Part shown: one piece after another, positions 21,712-31,265 of the stretch
Layout: each line of letters opens with the position of its first letter
How positions within the stretch are numbered: position 1 is the first letter of the stretch
From: Bicyclus anynana
Taxonomy: Eukaryota > Arthropoda > Insecta > Lepidoptera > Nymphalidae
Assembly: GCF_947172395.1 (NCBI RefSeq)
Contig: NC_069093.1
Coordinates: 13,861,561-13,925,560, forward strand
Reading direction: 5' to 3'
Length of the DNA: 64,000 nucleotides
Notes under the pieces: model-generated
Databases searched by the model: none
The model's input: the letters and a program-made list of their open reading frames with translations, nothing else
What the model was told of the DNA's origin: nothing
Translations under genes and position numbers: made by a program

Positions 21712-21861
21712 TTAACACGTTCGCTGCGGTACGAGGTCAATGGACCTCGTACGCCAAGCGTCTTCAAGAGTTACGAGGTCAATTGACCTCGTACCGCAAC
21801 ACATAAAGTTTTAGTAAGAGAGGAAAGTACAGAAATATCAGTGCCGCAGCGAACGTGTTAA
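21712..21861. mobile_element. piggyBac-like MITE (TTAA target)
   Basis: TTAACACGTTCGCTGCGG at the left is the exact inverse of CCGCAGCGAACGTGTTAA at the right, with TTAA at both edges. Two internal palindromes centre on GAGGTCAATGGACCTC and GAGGTCAATTGACCTC. The 150-bp element encodes nothing. Confidence 0.75.
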
Positions 21862-22365
21862 ATTGTCTTTATATTAATATTCCACATTACTCAATATCTG
21901 CACGAATTGTTGATAAATCTCGATACTATTGCCTCGTTCTTCTATATTGCCCCATACTACTCCATGGTTCTCAATATCTTGTAGTACTACATGAAGCAAC
22001 TTTGATGTTTAATGTCGTCATAATTATCATATTATAATTTGACTCATAAGAAAGCTCAGTACCACACAGCGGGCCGTGGAACAAGCTATATGCTCGAAGG
22101 ATCGCGTGATCAAAATGAAGAGATACATACAAGAATTTTTTTTTTTTTTTTGCGGGTAGGTGCATAAAAAAGAACAGTTGTGTTTCTAAAGTTATATTTT
22201 TTAAAACTAAGTTTTTATTATATTTAATAGTGATACAGTGTTAAAAATGATGTAATCTTACATCTTCATAATACCAACAAGTGTTCCAAATATAACATTT
22301 TCGAAACTTTCACATTTGAGTTCAGTTTGAAATCACTTAATATCTACTTAACAAAGCAAGCAACA

Positions 22366-23166
22366 ATGACTGACATAAAAACTATTGAGCACTCAATATC
22401 CACTTTAACGGAGCATTTCAATGAACGTATGTCAGAGTTTCAAAGAGTTCTTCAGACTTCTGCTCCTGCCTCCAGTCCCACATCAAACATTGCTGCACAG
22501 TTTGGTTCATTTAGAGTGTTTGTTCTGGCAGCACTCGAAAGCTTACAGATGCAAGTGCAGGTGCTGTCTAGGCAGTGTGATGTGATGGAAACAAGAAGCC
22601 GGAGGAAGATGCTGCTGCTGCATGGTGTTCCGGAGGCTCAGAAAGAAACATTGCAATCTGTGGTGGTTCAGGCGCTTACAGATCATTTAGATGTCCCAGA
22701 GCTCACAGATACAGATCTCAGTTTTTGCAAACGTTTGGGTAAATCGAAGAACAGTAAGCCACGGCCAATTTTATTAAAATTTTATAATCTCACTCAACGA
22801 AACAAAGTTTGGTTCAAGAAAATAGGCTTAAAGGGCACTGGGATTACTCTTTCTGAATTCCTAACTAAAGATAGACACGATGCGTTCCAGTTAGCCAGAC
22901 AAAAGTTTGGTGTTTCTCGGTGTTGGACATCGGATGGAGCCATCACAGTGCTCGGGTTGGATGGCAAACGTCACACAATTCACACTGTGGCAGAGGTCAG
23001 GTTGATCGGATCCAAGACAGGTGACTCCCCGATAGCATCTACTTCTGGTGCCGCTAGTCAAGTTGGAGCTGTACAGTCTAGTGGTGGGCAGTCTCACATC
23101 GCGGTGCCTGTGTCAAAGTCATTGAAGCCCCAGACCGATAAACATAAGAGATCTGCACGGAGATAA
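22366..23166 (+). CDS. LINE ORF1 protein, coiled-coil plus RRM-like RNA-binding
   Basis: A predicted retrotransposon RNA chaperone of 266 residues starting at ATG 22366 (MTDIKTIEHS); the frame is open 13 codons further upstream but only from a TTG. Residues ~1-70 form a polar helical segment rich in E, Q and L (likely coiled-coil). Residues ~75-210 resemble the L1-ORF1/transposase-22 fold: the RRKMLLLHGVPEA strand, LTDTDLSFCKRLGK, PRPILLKFYN, then FLTKDRHDAFQLARQKFG. The tail (residues ~215-266) is Ser/Gly-rich and ends in basic HKRSARR. No CCHC knuckles are seen. In related elements this protein binds element RNA to form the RNP with ORF2. The family assignment comes from motif order and not from alignment. 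Confidence 0.85.
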   Translation: MTDIKTIEHSISTLTEHFNERMSEFQRVLQTSAPASSPTSNIAAQFGSFRVFVLAALESLQMQVQVLSRQCDVMETRSRRKMLLLHGVPEAQKETLQSVVVQALTDHLDVPELTDTDLSFCKRLGKSKNSKPRPILLKFYNLTQRNKVWFKKIGLKGTGITLSEFLTKDRHDAFQLARQKFGVSRCWTSDGAITVLGLDGKRHTIHTVAEVRLIGSKTGDSPIASTSGAASQVGAVQSSGGQSHIAVPVSKSLKPQTDKHKRSARR

Positions 23167-23644
23167 TGCGCCTTTGCTTGGCTTGTGAAATCCTTTTTCT
23201 TTCATGTATTTCATGTAATTCATATTGCATTCAGATAACATATTCTTAATATATTAATATGTTAAAAGACATTGGTTTAAGAACTTCTGTAGACAAATAC
23301 AATACATAATATGTAATGTAGTTACAACATTGGTAAAGCTTTGGTCATTTAATAGGCTCAGCTTGTTGTTTAAGCATGTATTTGGTAAATTTTGTAGGTG
23401 GTAGGTACTGAGAAATAGCTATTAGTGAAACTTTTTCTTTACAATTTGTTTACATTATTTTAAATTCACCTATCAGATGTGTCACTTGTCATGATTGTCA
23501 ATGTCATTTGTTATTCATCGGTCAATTGTCAAAGTCATCTGTCAACTGTCAAATAATTGTCTACATTGTCTAATACCTATAACTTTTAATTTTGCTAACA
23601 AATTTCTCAGTTCTGGGATCGAGCAATTTTGAACGTTTATTATT

Positions 23645-23691
<47 letters not shown>

Positions 23692-24383
23692 ATTTTCCTT
23701 AATTATGTTGTAACTTGTAGTTTTTATTACTTCACTAAGTGTGTAGTTCTAATTGTCTTAAGACCTAAATTAGTTTAAATATTAGTATAGTAAATTATAC
23801 AACTATACTAATAATTAAACACATTTAACGTTTGTTGTTTAATTGTTGTGTTATTCTAAAATTTAGATCAGCTGAAGTTTACAGTATATAAAATATAAGC
23901 TTTGTATTCTGAGCAAATAAGTATTCCAAGTATGATCATATGAATCTGTAGGTATGTTTTACGTGGAATAGCTTAATCTTATTTATTAACTGACTATTGA
24001 TGTTTGGTAGGCTCAATAGTATATTGATGTATAAATACTTTGTTTTTTCTTTGTGTCCAGCATAATACATCTTTTCAATGATATTTTAAACTAGTTATAT
24101 ACCCTTTGTTTGCCTATTTAAGTAGATTATTTTCATAAATAGCTTTGTACATGGATATAATTTGTATTTATAATTGTTTATGATTTAAGCAAAGCGATTT
24201 CCTACAGAATTTGTTGGTAGGTGGAGGAGAAATACCATTAAACCTTTAGTCTTAGTTAATTATATATACATATTATTTAATATTTTTAACATATATTATT
24301 ATTTTATAATTTATTATATTTATATTACTATATTTTTAGTATATCTATTATTATCATTTAACTGAATAATATATTGTTTTAGT
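23167..24383 (+). other. LINE inter-ORF spacer
   Basis: 1217 bp without open frames, unusually long for a LINE spacer. It holds a cluster of TGTCA-containing short repeats (23475-23570), a (TA)n microsatellite (23648-23693) and, directly before ORF2, TATTGTTTTAG|T, which looks like a 3' splice site. Confidence 0.6.
23648..23693. repeat. (TA)n microsatellite
   Basis: About 22 TA units with one TTTA interruption, inside the LINE spacer. Confidence 0.95.
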
Positions 24384-27344
24384 ATGAACCAATATCACTT
24401 TGATCTGAATGAAAGTAGCTCGGGTAATGAAGATGTTTATGTGTCAGACTCGTCGCAGTCTGGCTGTAGCGACAGCTTTCACAGTGCGGCTATGCCGCTT
24501 AATTCTGCTCTGGATGTTACATTTTCATCTTTTCGCAAAAATTTTAATGTAGTACATATTAATGCGCAAAGCATTCCCTCGCATTATTCTGATTTATTGA
24601 CTTCATTTGAAAGTACGGATATTCATGCAATTTTAGTATCAGAGTCTTTTCTAAAACCTTGTCTACCTTCTACTTCTTATAGTTTGCCTGGCTTTCACCT
24701 CATTAGGAATGATCGTACGGGAAAGGGTGGCGGTGGTGTGTGTATTTATCTGCGCAGTCATATCCCATTTAGTATTTTAGATAAATCTCCATCGGCATAC
24801 TCTGAATCATCTGAGCATTTATTTATTGAAGTACAATTTAGTTCTAAAAAGCTTCTTCTTGGTGTTTTTTACTGTCCTTCTCTGCATATTAATTATTTCA
24901 GCAGCTTTGAAAATTTACTGGAATTATATTCGTCTACTGTTGACCATACTATCATTATGGGTGATTTTAACACTTGTCTCATTAAAAATGATCATCGCTC
25001 TAAACGCTTAATGTCGATAGTTAATAGTTGTAATCTAGCCTTTCTCCCTACACATGCTACTCATTTCTTTCCCAACTGTATTCCTTCCCAATTAGACCTT
25101 ATGATTGTTTCTTCTTCCAACCTTATTGCCAGTCATGGACAACTCCCTGCTGAGGCTTTCTCTTACCACGATTTGATTTATCTGTCCTTCAGAATACGTC
25201 CACCTAAGGTAAAGCCAAGTATAGTTATGCGACGTAGCTTTCGAAATTTTGACAATGACAAGTTTATGGAGGATCTCGGTAACATCGATTGGGACCCTAT
25301 TCTTGATGCTTCAACTGTAGACGAGAAACTGAACATTTTTAATTCTTTATTGACCGATCTGTTCGACGTTCACGCTCCAATAAGACCAATTAAAATTAAA
25401 CATCTACCTGCCCCATGGCTTACTTCTGATATTAAGTTGTTAATGTTTAGACGTAATGTTGCTAAACGTAAATATAAATTTCACCCAAATGATAACAATT
25501 GGGAAAAATATAAAAAACTTCGTAACCAATGTAACAGAGTGTGTCGTGATGCACAGCGAGAATATATCCATTCTTCCGTGGACCAAAATAATTCCGGTAA
25601 GACTTGGCAGTTTTTAGCTTCGCTTGGAATAGGTCGGCAGTGCCTTCAGGATTTGCGTATCACTGATTTGGACAGTATAAACAAACATTTTGCTACTACT
25701 ATTCCTTTTGATGTGCTGACTAAACTTGGTACGCTTAATCACCTGAGGTCTTTGCCTACGCATGGTGGTCCTGAGTTTGAGTTCACTCTTGCTACTGCGG
25801 AGGAGGTGAAAAAACATATCTTTGCCATCAACTCAGATGCAATTGGCAGTGATGGCATTAGTAGAAAAATGATAATTACTTCGCTTGACTGTATTCTGCC
25901 AGTTTTGTGTCATATACTAAATTTCTCGCTTTCTTCTGCTACATTTCCCTGCTCATGGTGTAAAGCCTATGTGGTTCCTATTCCTAAAATTAATAAACCT
26001 TTAACTCCTTCTAATTATCGTCCTATTTCTATCTTACCTTTTCTTTCAAAAGTTCTTGAGCGTATTGTACATGAACAACTTAGTCTTTATTTAATTAGAC
26101 ATGATATTTTAAGCCCAGTTCAATCAGGTTTTCGGTATGGGCATAGCACAACTACAGCCTTAGTTAAAGTCTGTGATGATATTCGCTTAGCTATTGATAA
26201 AAAATTCCTTACCATTATTGCACTTTTAGATTTTAGCAACGCATTTAACACCGTAGACTTTGATTTACTTTTAACTTTATTGAGAATTTGTGGTATGTCT
26301 CAATTTGTGGTCAATTGGTTTCAAACTTATTTATATAATCGTCAACAATGTGTGCGTTTAGATAATAGGCTATCTTCGTTTATTAATCTTAATTCTGGCG
26401 TGCCTCAAGGTGGTATTCTTTCTCCTCTTCTATTTTCCGTCTACATAAATTCTGTTACATCAGTCTTATCATCGTCTCATCATCTGTACGCTGATGACTT
26501 ACAAGTGTATTTATCTGTTCCTATGGATGATCTACATAATTCTATAAATGTTCTGAATACTGAGTTAAATAAAGTTAGCGCTTGGTGTCGGTCATTTGGG
26601 GTTCAGGTGAATGCAAGTAAGTCTCAAGTGGCTATTATAGGTTCTTCTTATTTCTTTTCTTCTATATCCTTTGATACGTTACCACCAGTTTCAATTGATG
26701 GTGCAACAATACCTTTTAGCAGTACAGTCAGAAATTTAGGTTTAATTATATATAACAACATGTCTTGGGTACCGCAAGTAACAGAAGTTAGTCGCAAAAT
26801 TTTTTCAGCTGTCGGATGTCTTAGACGATGGAAAAACTTTTTACCAATTAAAACTAAACTTTTGTTAGCTAATACTTTGTTGTTACCAATTTTAGATTAC
26901 GCGGATGTCTGCTATTTAGACTTGTCTGAGACTTTGCTAAATAAATTGGAAAGGCTACAAAACTTGTGTTTACGGTTCATCTTTGGTCTACGTAAATTTG
27001 ATCACGTGTCTCAGTATCGTGCTCAATTACAATGGCTGCCAATCCGATCCCGTAGAAACTTACACGCACTTTCGCTCTTATATTCTGTTTTATATAATCC
27101 TCGAACGCCACCTTACTTGAAAGAACGATTCAACTTTGTTGGTAGAAATGTTGAGTGCAATTTACGGGCCAGGGATGAAAACCGTTTACAATATACAGTA
27201 TGCCATTCAGTGAAGTATCAAAAATCATTTACAGTTAAAACAGTCAGCCTGTGGAATGAGCTACCGAGTGACATAAGACAGTCCGCGTCTCTAAGCATCT
27301 TCAAAGATCGTGTTAAAAAGTACTACTTATCTACTATACTATAA
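24384..27344 (+). CDS. LINE ORF2: endonuclease and reverse transcriptase
   Basis: 986 residues from ATG 24384. An acidic/Ser-rich leader (1-50) is followed by an APE-type endonuclease (about 55-270: HINAQS, LVSES, GGGGVCIYL, MGDFN, SQLDLMIVS, SYHDLIYLSF). Next come a linker and the reverse transcriptase (about 490-770: NYRPISILPFLSKVLERIV, QSGFRYGHST, LLDFSNAFNTVDF, SGVPQGGILSPLLFSVYIN, YADD). The C-terminal region has LERLQNLCLRFIFGLRK, QLQWLPIRSRR and LWNELPSDIRQ, typical of CR1/Jockey-like elements in Lepidoptera. The catalytic aspartates of motif A (LLDFS) and YADD are present. The SDH-type endonuclease motif reads SYHD, a mild variant. No RNase H or terminal zinc finger is evident. It should nick target DNA and copy element RNA at the nick. 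The frame is intact end to end. Confidence 0.95.
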   Translation: MNQYHFDLNESSSGNEDVYVSDSSQSGCSDSFHSAAMPLNSALDVTFSSFRKNFNVVHINAQSIPSHYSDLLTSFESTDIHAILVSESFLKPCLPSTSYSLPGFHLIRNDRTGKGGGGVCIYLRSHIPFSILDKSPSAYSESSEHLFIEVQFSSKKLLLGVFYCPSLHINYFSSFENLLELYSSTVDHTIIMGDFNTCLIKNDHRSKRLMSIVNSCNLAFLPTHATHFFPNCIPSQLDLMIVSSSNLIASHGQLPAEAFSYHDLIYLSFRIRPPKVKPSIVMRRSFRNFDNDKFMEDLGNIDWDPILDASTVDEKLNIFNSLLTDLFDVHAPIRPIKIKHLPAPWLTSDIKLLMFRRNVAKRKYKFHPNDNNWEKYKKLRNQCNRVCRDAQREYIHSSVDQNNSGKTWQFLASLGIGRQCLQDLRITDLDSINKHFATTIPFDVLTKLGTLNHLRSLPTHGGPEFEFTLATAEEVKKHIFAINSDAIGSDGISRKMIITSLDCILPVLCHILNFSLSSATFPCSWCKAYVVPIPKINKPLTPSNYRPISILPFLSKVLERIVHEQLSLYLIRHDILSPVQSGFRYGHSTTTALVKVCDDIRLAIDKKFLTIIALLDFSNAFNTVDFDLLLTLLRICGMSQFVVNWFQTYLYNRQQCVRLDNRLSSFINLNSGVPQGGILSPLLFSVYINSVTSVLSSSHHLYADDLQVYLSVPMDDLHNSINVLNTELNKVSAWCRSFGVQVNASKSQVAIIGSSYFFSSISFDTLPPVSIDGATIPFSSTVRNLGLIIYNNMSWVPQVTEVSRKIFSAVGCLRRWKNFLPIKTKLLLANTLLLPILDYADVCYLDLSETLLNKLERLQNLCLRFIFGLRKFDHVSQYRAQLQWLPIRSRRNLHALSLLYSVLYNPRTPPYLKERFNFVGRNVECNLRARDENRLQYTVCHSVKYQKSFTVKTVSLWNELPSDIRQSASLSIFKDRVKKYYLSTIL

Positions 27345-27586
27345 TAATTATTATTTAAGTAGTTATGTTTATTTATTATGTATAATTATGTATCATATTT
27401 ATATATTTATTATGTATTTAGGTGTACTCATATTATTTTTTTTATTATTTATGTATGTTTAGTATGTAATTGTATATGTAGTTTAATTTAGTATATTATT
27501 TTAATAGTTTAATTATTATAGGTATGTTATATTGCACTATCCGCTTTCCTTTCTTTAAATATTTTATTTAAGGTTGTCTGGAGGAG

Positions 27587-27601
27587 ATCGCTTTTAGCGA
27601 T
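27587..27601 (+). promoter_or_regulatory. LINE 3' UTR stem-loop
   Basis: ATCGC-TTTTA-GCGAT forms a 5-bp stem with a 5-nt loop, followed by AAGACCGCC. In many LINEs a 3' hairpin is the reverse-transcriptase recognition site; this role is inferred. Confidence 0.55.
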
Positions 27602-27672
27602 AAGACCGCCTTTGCGCATCTTACTTATCTATTCTTTTTTTTTCTTCTCTTTTTTGTATCTTATTTGTGTGC

Positions 27673-27678
27673 AATAAA
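27673..27678 (+). terminator. LINE polyadenylation signal and repeat tail
   Basis: AATAAA is followed within 10 bp by (AAAT)n repeats to 27710, the element's 3' end. Confidence 0.7.
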
Positions 27679-27719
27679 GTATTAAAATAAATAAATAAAT
27701 AAATAAATAAGAATCTAAA

Positions 27720-27790
27720 GAAGAAAGAAAGCTGAAAAGCCAATGGCGCACGTAGTTCGAAGAGCTGATAGCTGTCCATCGGCTGATATT
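27720..27790 (+). mobile_element. RTE tail remnant
   Basis: GCTGAAAAGCCAATGGCGCA, GTAGTTCGAAGAGCTGA and TGTCCATCGGCTGATATT are an internally deleted RTE tail directly after the LINE. Confidence 0.5.
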
Positions 27791-28149
27791 ATTAATTAAT
27801 ATTAAATATTCTAAATAAATTATTAATTTAACTACCTATTTCAGTTTTACAAAAAATACAAAAGATTACTTAGATTCACTTTCGGTTCCTACTCCACTTT
27901 ATTAATGTAATTTTCGTATTACATATTTCATTTTGAACTGTAAATCATCTAACAAGGGATATTTTTCGGTGACATTAATTCTTTCATCCCCTTAATTTAT
28001 TATCATACCTGCTAAGAAAATTAAACATGCCGTGAAGCCGAGAGAAAAAAATTTTTATGGTACATTTTTGAAGTATTTTTGAAACGTCCGTCGTCCGATC
28101 CGTCGATTTGGAAAATATGTTTTTTGGTATGTTTGGTACTTTTGAATTG
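27791..28149. other. No feature recognised
   Basis: AT-rich; one CGTCCGTCGTCCGATCCGTC stretch near 28085 but no assignable repeat. Confidence 0.4.
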
Positions 28150-28245
28150 GTTTTTTTTTTATTTTTAATTCTTTACAAGTTAGCCCTTGATTACAATCTC
28201 ACCTGATGGTAAGTGATGATGCAATCTAAGATGGAAGTAATGGAA
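28150..28245 (-). mobile_element. SINE-A 3' fragment, reverse
   Basis: A poly(T) start then TTACAAGTTAGCCCTTGATT and CTCACCTGATGGTAAGTGAT. It sits head-to-head with the next SINE-A, so their 3' parts form an inverted pair. Confidence 0.8.
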
Positions 28246-28261
28246 GTAAGAGCCAAAATTT

Positions 28262-28527
28262 GACGGCCTCCGTAGCGCAGTGCGCGGTGATTATTTACAA
28301 GACCGAGGTCCTGGGTTCGATCTCCGGCTGGGCCGATTGAGGTTTTCTTAATTGGTCCACCCTACCGGTAAAGACGTATCATCAAGCGATTTAGCGTTCA
28401 GGTCGTGTAGAAACGTATTTTCATCACATTCCTTTCGCCCAAGCTAGACCGCTTCCATCTGAGATTGCATCGTCACTTACCATCAGGTGTGATTACAGTC
28501 AAGGGCTAACTAGGAAAGAATAAACAA
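28262..28527 (+). mobile_element. SINE-A with internal deletion
   Basis: Head with a 5-bp loss (GCGCAGTGCGCGGTG), B box GGGTTCGATCTCC, then a jump from AATTGGTCCA to CCCTACCGG, and a normal tail. Confidence 0.8.
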
Positions 28528-28896
28528 AAAATGAAGTTCAAAACCTGAAATATCGAGGGAACCAAAAAAGAACCGAAATTACCAATTTGTTTTCGCAAAG
28601 CAATGATGAATGAAACTTTATCCTGACTGAATGAAATGCAAATAGTCGGCCCAATTTCAATAGGAATGAATGAATAATTTTTTCACACCTTTATTTATTT
28701 CGTGCGTCGCTATTTGCTCGATTTTATAATTGAAATTGCAATATTGTTGGTGGAAGTAACACTTTCAGTATAATCCATCCATACTTCCATATTTATATTA
28801 TTTATAAATGCTTATGCGATATTTATTTGTTAAGCTTTCACGCATACCTAAGCCATGCCATCGAAGCTATATTATCAGCTATTAGAAAGAAAATCA

Positions 28897-28951
28897 AAGA
28901 CGTACCGCCAAGCGATTTAGCGTTCCGGTACGATGTCGTGTACAAACCGAA
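28897..28951 (+). mobile_element. SINE-A internal fragment
   Basis: AAGACGTACCGCCAAGCGAT to GTCGTGTACAAACCGAAAG only, cut by the following SINE-B. Confidence 0.75.
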
Positions 28952-29162
28952 AGTTCACAGCAGTCTCCTTTCAGAATGAGAGGGGTTAGGCTAATAGTCC
29001 ACCATGCTGGTCTAATGTAGATTGGCAGACTTCACACACGTAAAGAATTATCTCAGATATGCACATAACTGAAAAGCTGGAGGTGCATGCCTCAGACGGG
29101 ATTCGATCCTACGCCCCCCGATTTGAAGGCAGAGGTCATATCTCCTGGGGTATTACGGCTTC
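28952..29162 (-). mobile_element. SINE-B, reverse, internally shortened
   Basis: The reverse complement runs from GCCGTAATACCCCAGGAGAT through TCGAATCCCG to TGAAAGGAGACTGCTGTGAA. The central CACGTGTCTC part is missing. Confidence 0.8.
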
Positions 29163-29196
29163 AGAGGTCCCAATTTTCCAACGCAGCGCAGTTTTT

Positions 29197-29521
29197 GTCG
29201 GCCTCCGTAGCGCAGTGGTGTGCGCGGTGGATTTACAAGACGGAGGTCCTGGGTTCGATCCCCGGCTGGGTCAATTGAGATTTTCTTAATTGGTCCAGGT
29301 CTGGCTGGTGGGAGGCTTTCGGTCGTGGCTAGTTACCACCCTACCGACAAAGACGTACCGCCAAGCGATTTAGTGTTCCGTTACGATGTCATGTAGAAGC
29401 CGAAAACGGGTATGGATTTTCATCCTCCTCCTAACAAGTTAGCCCGCTTCCATCTTATTGCATCATCACTTACCATCAGGTGAGATTGTCAAGGGCTAAC
29501 TTGTAAAAAATTAAAAAAAAA
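29197..29521 (+). mobile_element. SINE-A, full length
   Basis: This is the best reference copy. A box GTAGCGCAGTGGTGTGCGC, B box GGGTTCGATCCCC, body with GGTCCAGGTCTGGCTGG, GGCTAGTTACCACCCTACCG, AAGCGATTTAGTGTTCC, CATCCTCCTCCTAACAAGTT and GGTGAGATTGTCAAGGGCTA, then an A-rich end. The internal A and B boxes indicate polymerase III transcription. Confidence 0.9.
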
Positions 29522-29872
29522 GTCCGGGCTGAGATTTTTGACTGAAAATGTCCAGCTGTTTACGACATTCATTTACGTTGGATTTATTTAGGCGGTCCGC
29601 GTGGGGTCGTGCTAAACATGTCACGTACAGAGCAGTATGAAAATCAGAGAGATAAACACGTAGCGAATGTGCTCCGTGACATTAGGCGCGTAGAATATCA
29701 CTTGCTCGTTATATTGTGGACATAACCGTATATTACCACGTTATTGTGCTTAGAACGTTTTGGCGACCATTGTGTTTTTAGCCTGTGACAAAAATATGAT
29801 ACAAGGTTTTGTGTTTAGTACCTAACGGTGATTTCATGATTTTACATTGTCTCAAATGCCCAGTATTGTGTA
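29522..29872. other. No feature recognised
   Basis: Slightly GC-richer stretch (GGCGGTCCGCGTGGGGTCGT) without an open frame or known repeat. Confidence 0.4.
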
Positions 29873-30165
29873 AAAAGTTGATAGCGAAGCTGAAGTGGCA
29901 ATGGGCAGGCCACATAGTTCGAAGAGCCGATGGACGTTGGGTTCCCAAGGTGTTGGAATGGCGACCCCGCACCAGAAAGCGCAGTATTGGTCGACCCCCC
30001 ACTAGGTGGACCGAGGACAATGGACATCAAGCGGATTGCAGGAAACCGCTGGATGCTGGCGGCTCGAGATCGTTATGCTTGGAGGTCCATGCAAGAGGCC
30101 TATGTCCAACAGTGGACGTCCATCGGCTGAAAATGATGATGATGATGATGATGATGATGAAAAAA
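29873..30165 (+). mobile_element. RTE tail with (GAT)n end, best-preserved copy
   Basis: The forward frame gives KLKWQWAGHIVRRADGRW, VLEWRPRTRKRSIGRPPTRW and TEDN before a frameshift; the next frame continues KRIAGNRWMLAARDRYAWR. It ends with CCATCGGCTGA and (GAT)n. Single-base lesions split the frame. Confidence 0.85.
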
Positions 30166-30194
30166 TCGATCGACGCGATCGACCGACCAGATTA

Positions 30195-30350
30195 AATCTG
30201 GTGTAGGCGGTCCCTTGCATGAATGTACGCGACTCAGTACTCACAGGGCTAAGTGGCGAATGCTCGTGAGGCGTATTACATCTTCCTCCAACTCGTCCTA
30301 AAGACCACGACCGCTCTGTCAAGAGCGCAACGATAAAGAAGAAGAAGAAG
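30195..30350 (-). repeat. Dispersed repeat (GACCACGACCGCTCTGTCAA type)
   Basis: TCTGTCAAGAGCGCAACGAT and the AAGAAGAAGAAG end reappear inverted at 56043-56165 (TTCTTCTTGGTCGTTACACT). Confidence 0.55.
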
Positions 30351-30449
30351 TCCAATATCGGTAGTATATCTTTGTGATAAAAGTTATGAAGTATATGATT
30401 TGCCGATAAAATTACAATTAGATAAGTCTTATAATCTTAAAGTCTTGAT

Positions 30450-30760
30450 ACGTGATAGCCCAGTTGATATGACCTCTGCCGCCGATTCCGGGGGGTGTGG
30501 GTTCGAATCCGGTCCGGGGCATGCACCTCCAACTTTTCAGTTGTGTGCATTTTAAGAAATGAAATATCACGTGTCCCAAACGGTGAAGGAAAACATCGTG
30601 AGGAAACCTGCACACCAGTGAATTTTCATAATTCTCTGCGTGTGTGAGGTCTGCCAATCTGCATTGGGTCAAAGTGGTGGACTATTGGCCTAACCCCTCT
30701 CATTCTGAAAGGAGACTCGAGCTCAGCAGTGAGCCGTATATGGATTGATAACGACGAAGT
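30450..30760 (+). mobile_element. SINE-B, full length
   Basis: Reference copy: CGTGATAGCCCAGTTGATAT, GGGTTCGAATCCGGTCCGG, CACGTGTCCCAAACGGTGAA, CATCGTGAGGAAACCTGCAC, GGTGGACTATTGGCCTAACC, GGAGACTCGAGCTCAGCAGT and the end TATGGATTGATAACGA. Confidence 0.9.
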
Positions 30761-30889
30761 CTTATAAATTATAACATTTTTCACGTTGACAGGTAAATGC
30801 CACAGCATTGTAGAATGTCCTATTTCCATACTCTACAATAATTGTTGTATTATGTAGGTAGTCATTTTAAACCAAAGTCATATAACAAT

Positions 30890-31020
30890 TGCAAATGCCC
30901 CGCGTATTTTTCGTTTCCGCAGGAATACGGAGATAAGGTATAGCCAATGGCACTCCAAAACAACGTGGAAATTAATGGAGTCAGAAATTCACCCATAGAT
31001 CCAGAGATCCACACATACCC
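30890..31020 (-). mobile_element. Decayed Helitron-like element
   Basis: CCCCGCGTATTTTTCGTTTC and GGAATACGGAGATAAGGTAT are the reversed 3' half of the family. Ends are lost. Confidence 0.45.
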
Positions 31021-31084
31021 ACTACTAAAAAAATAAGAACACGACCTGCATAATTCGTTCATAACTCCTCAATTTTTATACAAA

Positions 31085-31265
31085 CCTATAATCTGTATGA
31101 CTTTTTCAAAATAGCAACTGTTGAGTTTCTTGTCGGTATCTTCTTAGCAGAACTTGCCTTCCGAACCGGTGGTAGAATCTTTAAAAATAGTCAACTGACG
31201 TGTCAAAAGTGCTTGTAAACTGAGTCTACTTGTAAAAAATGATTTTTGATTTGATTTGATTTGAA
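31085..31265 (+). mobile_element. LINE 3' end with (TGATT)n tail
   Basis: Shares CAACTGTTGAGTTTCTTGTC, CCGAACCGGTGGTAGAATCT and CAAAAGTGCTTGTAAACTGA with the copy at 3725 and ends in TGATTTGATTTGATTTGA. Confidence 0.65.

Larger units (their letters stand above)
22190..27710 (+). mobile_element. Full-length-looking LINE (CR1/Jockey-like group)
   Basis: It contains an RNA-binding ORF1 (22366-23166), a 1.2-kb spacer, an endonuclease/reverse transcriptase ORF2 (24384-27344) and a ~340-bp 3' UTR with hairpin and AATAAA, and it ends in (AAAT)n repeats at about 27685-27710. The 5' edge is a guess: it lies somewhere between the poly(T) at about 22138-22151 and ORF1. No target-site duplication could be fixed. 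Both frames are open, so it is young or recently active. Confidence 0.8.

Noticed and set aside
29197..29270. Possible tRNA gene (A and B boxes intact)
   Set aside because: The acceptor and anticodon stems do not close and the sequence continues into a repeated SINE body; the same applies to 1833, 43019, 34218 and 56170.
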